Shown piece by piece: positions 38,451 through 47,616 of a DNA stretch of 64,000 nt. Within the stretch, counting starts at the first letter, position 1; each line of letters starts with the position of its first letter. The notes below the pieces were generated by a model. That model saw only the letters and a list, made by a program, of their open reading frames with translations. It was not told the origin of the DNA and did not search any database. A program made the position numbers and the translations under genes. Source of the DNA: Calothrix membranacea FACHB-236 (lineage in GTDB: Bacteria; Cyanobacteriota; Cyanobacteriia; Cyanobacteriales; Nostocaceae); assembly GCF_014696315.1 (NCBI RefSeq), contig NZ_JACJPX010000024.1:1-64000 (forward strand). The letters are read 5' to 3'.

Positions 38451-38655
38451 TATCTGGACTGTATTGCTGTATAAGCACTCCTTATGAATGGGGCTTGTAC
38501 GAGATGCTTATTTCCCTTACCTCTTCTGGTAACACTACGCGAACAAACCTGTGGAAATTTTAAATTTTCAATCGTCAATCCAACATTCAAAATCTCAAAT
38601 CTAAAATTCGGTAATAATTAACGCTGTTGGATTTAGTACAAGGCTAGGGGCATTT

Positions 38656-39840
38656 ATGGGACAGGATTTTCAAGAACTAGCTGAACTTTACAAAAACACG
38701 CTGCTGCACGATGTACTCCCATTTTGGGAAACATACTCAATTGATTGGGAACAAGGCGGTTATTTTACTTGCCTAGATCGTGAGGGTAAAGTGTATGACA
38801 CAGATAAATTTATCTGGTTGCAAAATCGTCAAGTGTGGACTTTTTCTATGCTTTACAACCAGCTAGAAAAACGCGACAATTGGCTCAAAATTGCTACTAA
38901 TGGCGCGAATTTCCTTTCTCAACATGGTAGAGATAACGATGGTAACTGGTACTTTGCCTTAACTCGTGAAGGTGAGCCTTTAGTCCAACCTTACAATATT
39001 TTTTCTGATTGCTTTGCAGCAATGGCTTTTAGCCAATACGCCCTCGCCTGTGGTGAAGATTGGGCAAGGGATATCGCTATGCAAGCTTACAATAATGTTT
39101 TGCGCCGCAAGGATAACCCCAAGGGCAAATATACCAAAGCTTACCCAGGTACACGCCCGATGAAATCCTTGGCTGTACCGATGATATTAGCTAACCTCAC
39201 CCTGGAAATGGCATGGTTGCTACCTAGCGAAACCCTAGAGAAAGTCTTAGATATGACTGTTGAGGAAGTGATGAACGATTTCCTCGACAAAGAACGGGGG
39301 CTGATGTATGAAAGCGTTGCCCCCGATGGTTCTCACGTTGATTGTTTTGAGGGGAGATTAATTAACCCTGGACATGGTATTGAAGCGATGTGGTTCATTA
39401 TGGATATTGCCCGTCGCCGCAATGATACCAAAACAATTAACCAAGCTGTGGATGTGGTGTTAAATATCCTCAATTTTGCTTGGGATGATGAATATGGCGG
39501 ATTGTATTACTTCATCGATGCAGCGGGACATCCTCCCCAACAACTGGAATGGGATCAAAAGCTGTGGTGGGTGCATTTAGAATCTTTGGTGGCGTTGGCC
39601 ATGGGCGATCGCTTAACGGGGCGTGCGGAGTGCCGAGAGTGGTATAATAAGATGCACAACTATACTTGGTCACACTTTGCCGATCCCGAATATGGCGAGT
39701 GGTTTGGCTATTTAAATCGGCGTGGGGAAGTGTTGTTAAATCTTAAAGGCGGTAAATGGAAAGGCTGTTTTCATGTACCCCGTGCGTTGTATCTTTGCTG
39801 GCAACAATTTGAGGCGTTGAGTTCGCAAACTGTTGGATAA
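38656..39840 (+). CDS. N-acylglucosamine 2-epimerase family protein
   Basis: The 394-residue enzyme matches the AGE family, (alpha/alpha)6 barrels that interconvert N-acetylglucosamine and N-acetylmannosamine. The two essential histidines reported for Anabaena AGE correspond to His240 in [10 protein letters not shown] and His373 in GCFHVPRAL. The segments [17 protein letters not shown] and [17 protein letters not shown] fit. AGE-type enzymes usually need ATP as an allosteric effector. AGGGG precedes the ATG. A GGGCAAGGCA palindrome follows the gene. A related-sugar kinase may be the phosphotransferase gene at 49.9-51.1 kb. Confidence 0.9.
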   Translation: MGQDFQELAELYKNTLLHDVLPFWETYSIDWEQGGYFTCLDREGKVYDTDKFIWLQNRQVWTFSMLYNQLEKRDNWLKIATNGANFLSQHGRDNDGNWYFALTREGEPLVQPYNIFSDCFAAMAFSQYALACGEDWARDIAMQAYNNVLRRKDNPKGKYTKAYPGTRPMKSLAVPMILANLTLEMAWLLPSETLEKVLDMTVEEVMNDFLDKERGLMYESVAPDGSHVDCFEGRLINPGHGIEAMWFIMDIARRRNDTKTINQAVDVVLNILNFAWDDEYGGLYYFIDAAGHPPQQLEWDQKLWWVHLESLVALAMGDRLTGRAECREWYNKMHNYTWSHFADPEYGEWFGYLNRRGEVLLNLKGGKWKGCFHVPRALYLCWQQFEALSSQTVG

Positions 39841-39916
39841 TTAACCGCCGATAAACGCAGGTAAAATTAACCTGATGTAATGCTGGGTTTTTCTGATAGA
39901 TGAATTGCACAGGTAG

Positions 39917-39937
39917 GGGCAAGGCAATGCCTTGCCC
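39917..39937. repeat. GGGCAAGGCA palindrome, first copy
   Basis: GGGCAAGGCA and TGCCTTGCCC are perfect 10-bp arms around a single A. It lies between convergent genes and can act as a terminator. The same palindrome occurs at 41013-41033, on the other side of the AbiEii-like gene. Confidence 0.85.
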
Positions 39938-39966
39938 TAAAGACTCGCAATTTTATTATTACTATA

Positions 39967-40914
39967 TTATTCTGCTGGATATTCGCTAAAAGTTCTGGCT
40001 GTTTTTTCTAAACAAAAATCCGTCGCCATTAAATCAATACCATCAATAATTTTACTTTGTTGGTTAATTCCCAAAGCGGTAAAACATTTGTCTCGATAAT
40101 CGGGATGATTTTGGAAAAATAATATCGCTTGTTTTAAAGGTTCAATCACAGGATAAGCTGCTTCTGCTTTATTAATAGCTGCTTGGGGAATTGGAGAATT
40201 TAGACGTTGAATAGCTAAATCAATTAAATCTCTGGATTCAAAAGAGGAATCATTCCATCTATCAGAATTGGCTAAAAGTTTTTCCGCAAAAATATCAATT
40301 TGATTGAGGCATGGTACAGGCGACCAACTGGGATATTCTGGTTCTCCCAATTCCATACGTCCTTCCATAATAATTTCAAATTTAATTAAAACTTCATCAG
40401 CTAGAATTGCAAATCTCACACCATATTGGTCAGCTTTGATTTCTCTGGGTAATCGGAAGTTATTTTGCGTATTAAAGATGGCATTGTATTGATGTTCAGA
40501 TATTGCTTTTCGTAATAACCTATAGCCTGTACCTGTGGAACAGAGAAAATCTATATCCTTGCTTAATCTATATTCGCCATTATTTAAACTAATGAGAGTA
40601 CCACCGCCAAAATATGCACCACATTCTAATAGAAAATTAGCATTTACTTGATTAAGTACATTAAAAATTTTTTGATGAAAGTCCCTGGCAAACATCTGCG
40701 TCCCTAACCATGAATCATAATATTTAGCTAAATTTTCCACAAATAATGCTTCTGTTTGGCTTAAATCACCTAAAATTCCTCGATAATGCCAGCCTCGCTC
40801 ATATATTTTGAGCATTTCTAAAAGAGTAAGATTTTGTAAATCCGCTCTTTGCCAGCATAATTTTTCTAAAAAAGGTAATTTGTCAGGAATTTTAATGTGA
40901 GGTGTAATTGTCAT
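39967..40914 (-). CDS. AbiEii-like nucleotidyltransferase
   Basis: The 315-residue protein has the polymerase-beta-type nucleotidyltransferase core of the AbiEii/AbiGii toxin group: YFGGGTLISLNNGEYRLSKD with the DxD aspartates at 120 and 122 (KDIDFLC). The C-terminal half has IDIFAEKLLANSDRW and ESRDLIDLAIQRL, as usual in these proteins. In AbiE systems this toxin transfers nucleotides to tRNA and is held by AbiEi; no AbiEi-like antitoxin gene lies next to it. It could be an orphan, or use a distant partner. Confidence 0.8.
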   Translation of the reverse strand: MTITPHIKIPDKLPFLEKLCWQRADLQNLTLLEMLKIYERGWHYRGILGDLSQTEALFVENLAKYYDSWLGTQMFARDFHQKIFNVLNQVNANFLLECGAYFGGGTLISLNNGEYRLSKDIDFLCSTGTGYRLLRKAISEHQYNAIFNTQNNFRLPREIKADQYGVRFAILADEVLIKFEIIMEGRMELGEPEYPSWSPVPCLNQIDIFAEKLLANSDRWNDSSFESRDLIDLAIQRLNSPIPQAAINKAEAAYPVIEPLKQAILFFQNHPDYRDKCFTALGINQQSKIIDGIDLMATDFCLEKTARTFSEYPAE

Positions 40915-40973
40915 AGGCCATTACATATAGCATGGGAAATTTTAGGTGCGCTACCCTTGGCTTGAGTAATACA

Positions 40974-41057
40974 AAATCAAATAATGTTTGCGACACATCA
41001 ATATATTCTAGAGGGCAAGGCAGTGCCTTGCCCCTACAATCTTTTGTATTCTTTTTT
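40974..41057. repeat. Dispersed repeat with perfect central palindrome
   Basis: This is the better-kept copy of the repeat at 30882-30965. Its centre (41013-41033) is GGGCAAGGCA-G-TGCCTTGCCC, the same palindrome as at 39917-39937. The repeat ends in a T-tract, so it could terminate transcription read from left to right. Confidence 0.75.
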
Positions 41058-41100
41058 TAAATCGGTACAACTTTTGCTTTAATGTTTTCTTGTTTTGTTA

Positions 41101-41333
41101 AAGCTGTAGCAGCTTTCGTTAAAGCTGTAGCAGCTTTTGCTTTAACATTTCGGTGTTTCGCGCAAGCTTTAGCAGCTTCTGCTTGAACATTTCGGTGTTT
41201 CGCGCAAGCTTTAGCAGCTTTTGCTTTAACGTTTTCGTATTCCGTTCAAGCTTTAGCAGCTTTTGCTTTAACGTTTCCGTATTCCGCGCAAGCTTTAGCA
41301 GCTTTTGCTTGAACGTTTCCGTATTCCGCGCAA
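41101..41333. repeat. 42-bp tandem repeat array (5.5 copies)
   Basis: The marker AAGCTTTAGCAGCTT (or AAGCTGTAGCAGCTT) occurs at 41122, 41164, 41206, 41248 and 41290, exactly 42 bp apart, with a half unit at 41101. The second half of each unit varies around TTAACGTTTCCGTATTCCGC. Since 42 is a multiple of three, frames stay open on both strands; the minus strand spells a 14-residue leucine-heptad-like unit (ARNTETLKQKLLKL), but that frame has a stop before it and no start codon. There are no unique spacers, so it is not a CRISPR array. Confidence 0.88.
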
Positions 41334-41412
41334 GTTGTAACGACTTCTATCTTGATATTTTGAACTTAGGGACTTTCAGAACAGAAATTACCCAATTTAC
41401 TCAGATTATATT

Positions 41413-43335
41413 TTATTGGATGAGGATGATTGCTTCTTTTACTTTGGTGGAAAGTGCAGCCTCTAATCCTTGCTCAACTTTGGCGATTAATTTGTCAAAA
41501 GCTTCTTGATTTGCTGTTAGTTGTTCTTGAAAAACTTGCTCTAACTCAGGCTGGATTCTCTCGCACATTTCGTCAATTTTTTTGTCATTTAAAAAACTAG
41601 AACGCAACCAACCAGGAACATCTACATTGGCTTTGATTGCATCTTGTACACCTTTACGATTGAATTCCATTCCAGCTGCGATCGCAGAAGCACCATATAC
41701 TAATGCGATGGGCCAGGTAAAATGTCCGGTGAGTACTAGGGTGATGATACTAGCAAGAGTACCGCCGCCAATGATAACGTTAACAATCAACCCTACAGTT
41801 TCGGCAAGAATTGCATCACCAATTCTTAATTCTGGGTTGACAAAAGCCGGGTCTATACTATCTTCAAATCTTAAACTACTTCTAGGAATTTGAAACTTAC
41901 GGCAGATGGGATCGGTTTCTGCGGCTAAGTCTGGTTGAATTTTTTTGTTAAACCAACTAATACATTGATTGTTAATTATTTGCTGGGCAATATTCCCTTG
42001 CAACCAATCCTCTGCGCGATTTTTCATCGAGGTTTCTAAATCGCTTAAGGTCTTGATTTTATTTGTCTGCCAGTCTTTAATTCCTGGGCGTACTGCATTT
42101 TCAATTAAACCATTAGCTAGGGGCTGAGTTAACAATTCAATTAATTCGGGAATATGTCGCGAAATTAATTCTTCTAGCTTGTTTGATTCTACCAGTTTGT
42201 TAACTTCTTGTTTAAAGGCAGTAGCCCGCAAATCCCATCGACCAACACGTGCTAAACCCAATGCTATACAACGTTCTGGTTCTGGGTCAGGTCGTAGTAA
42301 AGTTTCCGGTTCGGGAAAGATTTCTTGACAGATTTGGTGAGTAAATTTCATCCGCGATGCACCACCAGTCATCAGCAAAATTTTCGGTACAATTCCTTGT
42401 TTATCGAGTTGTTCTTTTGCTTCTTTGACTGCTTCACGAAATGCTTGCATCCAACTTTTTCCTTGCAATGCAGCTAAAGGTTGATGCAAGATTTCCTCCA
42501 TAATTAATTTATTAACTTGGGGGATAAAATAAATTTGTTCATTGATAGACTCAAAGCCACGGGCAAATGATTGAGAATCGCTATATAGCTGTTCGTTAGA
42601 AAAGTAATCTTCTTTAGTTTTGCGACAAGCAAGTTCACAACGTGCTTGGTGATGGGGATATTCTGTAAAGACTTTCTCTAGTAAGTTTCTTTGCTCGTGT
42701 TGGGCAAGAGTGCGTTCAAAAATAGCTTTGTCAATTAATGATGCACCTAAGATATTACTACCAAAATCTATAGGAATTTCCTGTAAACTTTTCACCAGGG
42801 TAAAATCTGTAGTTGAAGAACCAATATCAACAATTAATACTGAAGAAAGCAGTTTTTCATACTCTAATTTCCCGGCTTCTTTGGCTTGCATAAAAGCAGC
42901 CCGTGATTCGGGGATAACATTGAGGAAATCAATCCCGGCTGATTGTAGTAGCTTTTGATATTCTATGCGATCGCTCACTAACCACCCAGAAGGACAACCA
43001 ACATAAAAGTATGTAGTTTCGCCGCCTTCAATTTGTTTACTTTCTTTTAACAGGCGGTAGTAAGTTGCCACAAATGTGCTAATAGTTTCGCGATATTTAG
43101 CATCATTTTTGGGTTTTTCTTTGAAAGAAATTTCTAGTTGAGTAACCCCAGCTTGAATTAAAGCTTGTTCTCCAACAAGATAGCCCAATCGAGGATGCCA
43201 ACCAAGGGCTGTAATTTGATTTTTCTTATTATTAACCTCTAGCATTTGTGGAGGTTCAATACTCTCGACTATAGCTTTGGCTACAGCTGTTTCACCATGT
43301 CCTAAATCAAAACCGACTATTTCTAAAATTTCCAT
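41413..43335 (-). CDS. Hsp70/actin-fold ATPase with a C-terminal membrane segment
   Basis: Numbering from the in-frame ATG at 43353: phosphate-1 loop VGFDLGHGET (13-22), phosphate-2 VLIVDIGSSTTDF (172-184), adenosine motif ILLMTGGASRMK (325-336), so an intact actin/Hsp70 ATPase fold. The Hsp70 substrate domain is absent. Instead there is a helical region (about 375-515), a hydrophobic membrane segment (about 517-562) and a C-terminal helix-rich tail (580-646) somewhat like that of bacterial dynamin-like proteins. I prefer the ATG at 43335 (MEILEIVGFDLG), because the six codons before it lie in a CATTGGT-type repeat. It follows the GrpE-like-tail gene in the same direction, with a MITE-like insertion between. 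The role is unknown. Confidence 0.78.
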   Translation of the reverse strand: MEILEIVGFDLGHGETAVAKAIVESIEPPQMLEVNNKKNQITALGWHPRLGYLVGEQALIQAGVTQLEISFKEKPKNDAKYRETISTFVATYYRLLKESKQIEGGETTYFYVGCPSGWLVSDRIEYQKLLQSAGIDFLNVIPESRAAFMQAKEAGKLEYEKLLSSVLIVDIGSSTTDFTLVKSLQEIPIDFGSNILGASLIDKAIFERTLAQHEQRNLLEKVFTEYPHHQARCELACRKTKEDYFSNEQLYSDSQSFARGFESINEQIYFIPQVNKLIMEEILHQPLAALQGKSWMQAFREAVKEAKEQLDKQGIVPKILLMTGGASRMKFTHQICQEIFPEPETLLRPDPEPERCIALGLARVGRWDLRATAFKQEVNKLVESNKLEELISRHIPELIELLTQPLANGLIENAVRPGIKDWQTNKIKTLSDLETSMKNRAEDWLQGNIAQQIINNQCISWFNKKIQPDLAAETDPICRKFQIPRSSLRFEDSIDPAFVNPELRIGDAILAETVGLIVNVIIGGGTLASIITLVLTGHFTWPIALVYGASAIAAGMEFNRKGVQDAIKANVDVPGWLRSSFLNDKKIDEMCERIQPELEQVFQEQLTANQEAFDKLIAKVEQGLEAALSTKVKEAIILIQ

Positions 43336-43375
43336 ACTCTTGTTATTGGTCATTGGTCATTCGTCATTGGTCATT

Positions 43376-43541
43376 AGAGATAATTTATAAAGTAAACCTT
43401 AAATTGTAGGATGCGTTAGCGATAGCGTAACGCATCGATAAAGATGGTGCGTTACGGCTAAATTTCATTGTCTCTAAGTCCGAAATCCTTGCACAGCCGT
43501 AACACACCCTACTTAATATTTACTTTATAAATAGCCTCTTA
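43376..43541. mobile_element. MITE-like element with terminal inverted repeats, copy 1
   Basis: About 166 bp. Left end AGAGATAATTTATAAAGTAA, right end TTTACTTTATAAATAGCCTC: the arms match over ATTTATAAAGTAAA with a few differences outside. Inside are GGATGCGTT/AACGCATC palindromes and a GGTGCGTTACGGCTAAATTT block that ends near CCGTAACACACCCTACTTAA. A longer copy is at 63318-63520. No coding capacity, so it would need a transposase supplied in trans. It sits between two genes read in the same direction. Confidence 0.75.
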
Positions 43542-43722
43542 GTGTTTTGTCCTTTGTCAATGCAATGACTAATAATAAATAACAAAGGACAACCTAATGT
43601 GTTTTTACTTAGGGATTTCTATAAAATAATTCAATTTGCAACAGAGAATATTTTCTTTCTCCCCCCTGCTCCCTGCTCCCTGCTCCCCTGCCAAAAAAGC
43701 AATAATATATTTTGGAAGCCCC

Positions 43723-44634
43723 TTATGATTCTTTAACCTGGGAATACGCTGGTTCAATGACTCGACCGCGTCGCAGCAAGCGATCGCCTTTTAGCAGCGC
43801 TGGTGTTAAAGTAACGTAATCTTGGGTGTCAGGGTCGATACTCGGCTCAAAATCGAAATAATTGCGATCGCTTGTGGGGTCGTTGGCTTTGTAAATTTGC
43901 GCCCGAATTCCCTGTTCCATTAAAATTTGGGGGAGAAGTTGCGTCAGTGCGATCGCCATTTGGGGTTTATCCAAAAATGATGCACCCATCAGCTTTTGCA
44001 AAAAACCCAACAACTCTGGAAGTTCTTCTATACCAGTCTCACCCGTTGATTTGTTTCCTTCTTCAAATCTAGCAACTGCTAAGTCGATAGTGTTGAGTGC
44101 ATCAGCCAGGTTATCTAACAAAATTTTGCTATCAACCCGCAGAGAAGGTTGAGATAATTTCAAAGTTTCTGCTGATGTTGAATTCTCTTCTGCATTGCTT
44201 TTATCGAGTTGTAGCACTACTTCTAAACCCAAAAGCACAGCAGTTAATAAAATCCCCATCCAAGCACCAGGTGTAGTTTTACTTAAATAAAATAACCAAG
44301 CTACAATTCCTAAATAAAGCAGCACTTTGAGAAATTTGATAATTAATCTGTTGGCGGAAACTTTGCTAACTGGGTTAATAATTTGCTCTGCTTTTGTTGC
44401 AGTCATGGGTGCAAAATTTGCTGCTGCGAGATTGCTGATAGATTGTCTCAGCATATCTAGAAAAAATGCCGCCAAGCGCACCTGTGTTAAATTTAGTTCA
44501 CTAATGTAAACTCTTTCTAAATTATCTAATCGATTTTGAACTAGCTTAACTACAGCATCAATACTATTAGCATTTTCAATATCTATCTGTAGTTGGTTGC
44601 GTTCTTCACTAAAAAGCGTGGTAATTTTTTTCAT
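43723..44634 (-). CDS. Two-TM membrane protein with a GrpE-like tail, partner of the Hsp70-like gene
   Basis: The 303-residue protein has an N-terminal helical part (1-90), two hydrophobic helices (about 98-118 and 122-142; FLKVLLYLGIVAWLFYLS, WMGILLTAVLLGLEVVLQ), an acidic Ser/Thr-rich linker and a C-terminal domain (165-303). The end, LKGDRLLRRGRVIEPAYSQV (282-301), resembles the last strand of GrpE, the nucleotide exchange factor of DnaK. With the Hsp70-like gene next in the same direction, a membrane-bound ATPase/exchange-factor pair is a fair inference. I do not recognise the N-terminal part. The GrpE link rests on the tail alone. Confidence 0.62.
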   Translation of the reverse strand: MKKITTLFSEERNQLQIDIENANSIDAVVKLVQNRLDNLERVYISELNLTQVRLAAFFLDMLRQSISNLAAANFAPMTATKAEQIINPVSKVSANRLIIKFLKVLLYLGIVAWLFYLSKTTPGAWMGILLTAVLLGLEVVLQLDKSNAEENSTSAETLKLSQPSLRVDSKILLDNLADALNTIDLAVARFEEGNKSTGETGIEELPELLGFLQKLMGASFLDKPQMAIALTQLLPQILMEQGIRAQIYKANDPTSDRNYFDFEPSIDPDTQDYVTLTPALLKGDRLLRRGRVIEPAYSQVKES

Positions 44635-44697
44635 AGTTTTTAAATATACTTTAAATATTACTAATATTAGAGTAATTCAATTAGCAATTAAATTGCT

Positions 44698-44723
44698 GTA
44701 GGATGCGTTGTAACGCATCCTAC
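44698..44723. repeat. GTAGGATGCGTT palindrome
   Basis: GTAGGATGCGTT and AACGCATCCTAC are perfect 12-bp arms around GT. Related copies are at 49360-49385 (centre GC) and, degraded, inside the MITE-like element near 43407-43436. It is a REP-like family. Confidence 0.88.
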
Positions 44724-44775
44724 GCTTTTACGTTCCCAGGCGCTTCAAGGGTAAAAGGTTCAAGGTTTTTTATTT

Positions 44776-44840
44776 CCCATTCCCCATTCCCCATTCCCCA
44801 TTCCCCATTCCCCATTCCCCATTCCCCATTCCCCATTCCC
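44776..44840 (+). repeat. Heptamer repeat CCCCATT, about nine copies
   Basis: An almost perfect run of CCCCATT heptamers, the longest STRR tract in the window, lies in the gap between the GrpE-like-tail gene and the Mrp operon. Confidence 0.9.
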
Positions 44841-45343
44841 CTTTTTCCCTTAACCGACAAGTATTCCTCATAGCGAATCATTGTATTAATATATGCAGTC
44901 CATAAAGACTACTGATGCCAAATTCTTGCTTTGAGTACCACAAACGACATATTCTTGAGTTAAGAAGCGTGTCAAATTATTAAGAACACTAAAGCATAGT
45001 GTCAAAAATCATGGATGTGTTCAGAACATTCTCCAAATTTGTTCAATCCCAAAGAAAAACAAGAACTCCTTTTCTTGTCATCAGAGGTTGGGGAAATTAC
45101 CTGATATCAAGGATTTCCTAAAATTTGCATATCCTGATTGTGGTTAAAGCTTTTTTTCATAGTAGGTAGTCAAGCATAATCAAATACAAGATTTCCTGGC
45201 GAATCAAGCGTTAGTATCTCTAACTTGCTAAAAAGTCTTGCGTTTTTTATTGAGTAAAAGACTGTAATTAGCGTATATATTTTGCTTTTCTACTTATCAA
45301 CATATTTCTGCAAAATTAATTAAGGTTAACCCTGACTTTACAG
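44841..45343. other. Upstream region of the Mrp operon
   Basis: About 500 AT-rich bases that must hold the operon promoter. No -35/-10 pair stands out, and no riboswitch-like structure or gene is visible. Confidence 0.4.
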
Positions 45344-45688
45344 ATGATTCCTGTATTAGAAGCAAGTGTCTTTGCCACCATATTGTGCGGATTTTTTGGC
45401 ATCATTCTCAAAAAAAATCTGGTGATGAAAATCGTCTCAATGGATGTCATGAGTACAGGGGTGATTGCCTATTACGTACTGATTGCATCACGGGAAGGCT
45501 TATTTACTCCAATTTTATCAACTGTCAACAAGGGCGCTTTTGCCGATCCAGTTCCCCAGGCTGTTATCTTGACGGCGATTGTCATCGGCTTTTCGATTCA
45601 AGCTTTAATGCTGGTCGGTGTCATGAAATTGTCACGGGATAATCCCACCTTGGAAAGCAGTGAAATCGAGAAGAACAATACACCATGA
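45344..45688 (+). CDS. mrpC: Mrp antiporter subunit C (NuoK-like)
   Basis: The 114-residue protein has three membrane segments and is homologous to NuoK: CGFFGIILKKNLVMKIVSMD, then FADPVPQAVILTAIVIGFSI, the conserved loop DPVPQA before helix three. It is the first gene of the Mrp (multi-subunit Na+/H+ antiporter) operon. The stop overlaps the mrpD start by 4 bp (ATGA). Confidence 0.92.
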   Translation: MIPVLEASVFATILCGFFGIILKKNLVMKIVSMDVMSTGVIAYYVLIASREGLFTPILSTVNKGAFADPVPQAVILTAIVIGFSIQALMLVGVMKLSRDNPTLESSEIEKNNTP

Positions 45689-47112
45689 CTACCATTACAC
45701 TCGCCTGGATCGCACTACCATTTTTGGTGGGTTTCGTAATTTATTTAGTCCCGAAGCTGGACAAATACCTGGGAATAGCGATGGGTTTGGCTTCGGCTGG
45801 ATATGCGGCGCAATTATTTTTGCAGCGATCGCCACTGGAATTAAAATTGCTGGATAACTTCGGTGTTACTTTAACACTGGATGAATTGACTGCTTACTTT
45901 ATTCTAACAAATGCCCTGGTAACGGTTGCAGTCATTCTCTACTGTTGGCAAAGTGATAAGACAGCTTTTTTTTACGCCCAAACCATGATGTTACATGGTA
46001 GCGTCAATGCTGCTTTTGCCTGTGCAGATTTTATCAGTTTATATGTGGCGTTAGAGGTCAGTGGAATTGCGGCCTTTCTGTTAATAGCTTATCCCCGAAC
46101 TGATAGGTCAATTTGGGTGGCTTTGCGCTATTTGTTTATCAGCAACGTTTCCATGCTGTTTTATCTGGTAGGCGCAGTACTGGCTTATCAAACAAATCAT
46201 TCTTTTGCCTTTTCTGCCTTACGTGGCGCGCCACCAGAAGCTTTTGCCTTGATTGGCTTGGGATTACTAGTCAAAGGTGGGGTGTTTGTATCGGGGTTAT
46301 GGTTACCTTTGACTCACTCCGAATCGGAAACGCCAGTCTCAGCGTTACTGTCAGGAGTTGTTGTCAAAACCGGAGTTTATCCCTTAGTACGTTGTGCGCT
46401 GGCTTTGGATGAAATTGACCCCATCATCAGAATTTTTGGTGTAGGAACAGCACTTCTGGGAGTGTTCTACGCCATGTTTGAAAAAGATACCAAACGGATG
46501 CTGGCGTTTCACACTATTTCCCAGTTAGGTTTCATCTTAGCTGCCCCAGCAGTCGGGGGTTTTTATGCGCTGACACATGGCTTGGTAAAATCCGCACTAT
46601 TTTTGATTGCGGGTGTTTTACCCAGTCGCAACTTCAAGGAACTGCAACACAAGCCTATTAATACCGCAGTTTGGATTGCCCTGGTTATTGCTAGCTTCTC
46701 CATATCCGGCTTTCCCTTATTATCTGGGTTTGGGGCAAAAGTTTTGACAATGAAAAATCTCGCACCTTGGCAAGTTATCGCCATGAATGTTGCAGCTTTG
46801 GGAACAGCAATATCTTTTGCCAAATTCATCTTTTTACCCCGTGGCGGTACAGGAGAAGTCAAACCCAGTTTTTGGCCTGGGGTAATACTGTTAATTGGTG
46901 GGCTGATTGTCGCAAATATTGCCTATTACGATGCTTATACTGTTGCGAATATCGTCAAACCACTTTTAACCATAGCAATTGGCTGGCTTGTATATTTTTT
47001 CATAGTGCAAAAATTAGCAATCAAGCTGCCTCGTGTACTGGAGCAATTTGACCATCTCATCGGTTTTATGAGTCTGATGTTGGTACTACTTTTCTGGATG
47101 GTATTTCCCTAA
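45685..47112 (+). CDS. mrpD: Mrp antiporter subunit D (NuoL/M/N-like)
   Basis: The 475-residue protein has about 13 to 14 hydrophobic segments and the proton-channel pattern of NuoM/N-type subunits: LYVALEVSGIAAFLLIAYPR, the Lys-containing GLLVKGGVFVSGLWLP, HSESETPVSALLSGVVVKTG, and FEKDTKRMLAFHTISQLGFI. It is the main ion-translocating subunit here, because no full-length MrpA is present. A 117-bp gap separates it from mrpE. Confidence 0.93.
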   Translation: MTTITLAWIALPFLVGFVIYLVPKLDKYLGIAMGLASAGYAAQLFLQRSPLELKLLDNFGVTLTLDELTAYFILTNALVTVAVILYCWQSDKTAFFYAQTMMLHGSVNAAFACADFISLYVALEVSGIAAFLLIAYPRTDRSIWVALRYLFISNVSMLFYLVGAVLAYQTNHSFAFSALRGAPPEAFALIGLGLLVKGGVFVSGLWLPLTHSESETPVSALLSGVVVKTGVYPLVRCALALDEIDPIIRIFGVGTALLGVFYAMFEKDTKRMLAFHTISQLGFILAAPAVGGFYALTHGLVKSALFLIAGVLPSRNFKELQHKPINTAVWIALVIASFSISGFPLLSGFGAKVLTMKNLAPWQVIAMNVAALGTAISFAKFIFLPRGGTGEVKPSFWPGVILLIGGLIVANIAYYDAYTVANIVKPLLTIAIGWLVYFFIVQKLAIKLPRVLEQFDHLIGFMSLMLVLLFWMVFP

Positions 47113-47229
47113 TTTCTGTAGATTTTTAATACACAACGCAAGCAGAAAAAACTTGTTTTTGAATTTAACAATTTTGAGTACAAGCCTAGATTAATAGCAA
47201 TTTTGAATTTTGAATTGGAGTGAAGCGAC

Positions 47230-47616
47230 TTGACTGGATATCTAAATATATTATTGCGGCTGGCTATTTGGTTCTTACTCACTGCTAATTTTAGTGTGGC
47301 AAATATTATCATTGGTGTCAGTATTGCCCTGTTATTGCCACACAATCACCAATCACGAGAAAAATTAAAAGATTGGCTGCGGGCTTTGTGGCAAGGATTA
47401 AAAGCAATTCCCACCGCCTATATCGAAGCATTGCAAATCATTTTCCAGCCCCATACAGAAGAAGAAATAGTCATGGAACGTGTTCCCGCCAGAAGAACAC
47501 CCGGACTCATCTTTTTAGATATTTTCATTATTACCTTTACACCCAAAACCATTGTCGTGAAATATCACGAAGATGGCTGGTATGAAGTCCACCGGATTCA
47601 ACGGAGGAAAGCCTGA
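47230..47616 (+). CDS. mrpE: Mrp antiporter subunit E
   Basis: The 128-residue protein begins with two hydrophobic segments (LLRLAIWFLLTANFSVANII) and continues with a soluble domain containing GLKAIPTAYIEALQIIF, as in MrpE/MnhE. The likely start is a TTG at 47230, decided by a GGAG (47217-47220) nine bases upstream. The stop TGA overlaps the mrpF ATG by one base. Confidence 0.88.
   Translation: MTGYLNILLRLAIWFLLTANFSVANIIIGVSIALLLPHNHQSREKLKDWLRALWQGLKAIPTAYIEALQIIFQPHTEEEIVMERVPARRTPGLIFLDIFIITFTPKTIVVKYHEDGWYEVHRIQRRKA

Noticed and set aside
41101-41333. 42-bp array as a CRISPR array
   Set aside because: Units are contiguous with no unique spacers and no cas genes nearby; the same holds for the 21-bp array at 28660.
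41153-41509. 118-codon plus-strand frame of FRASFSSFCLN-type repeats
   Set aside because: Follows from the 42-bp array; Phe/Ser/Cys-rich repeat product without a family, overlapping the end of the Hsp70-like gene.
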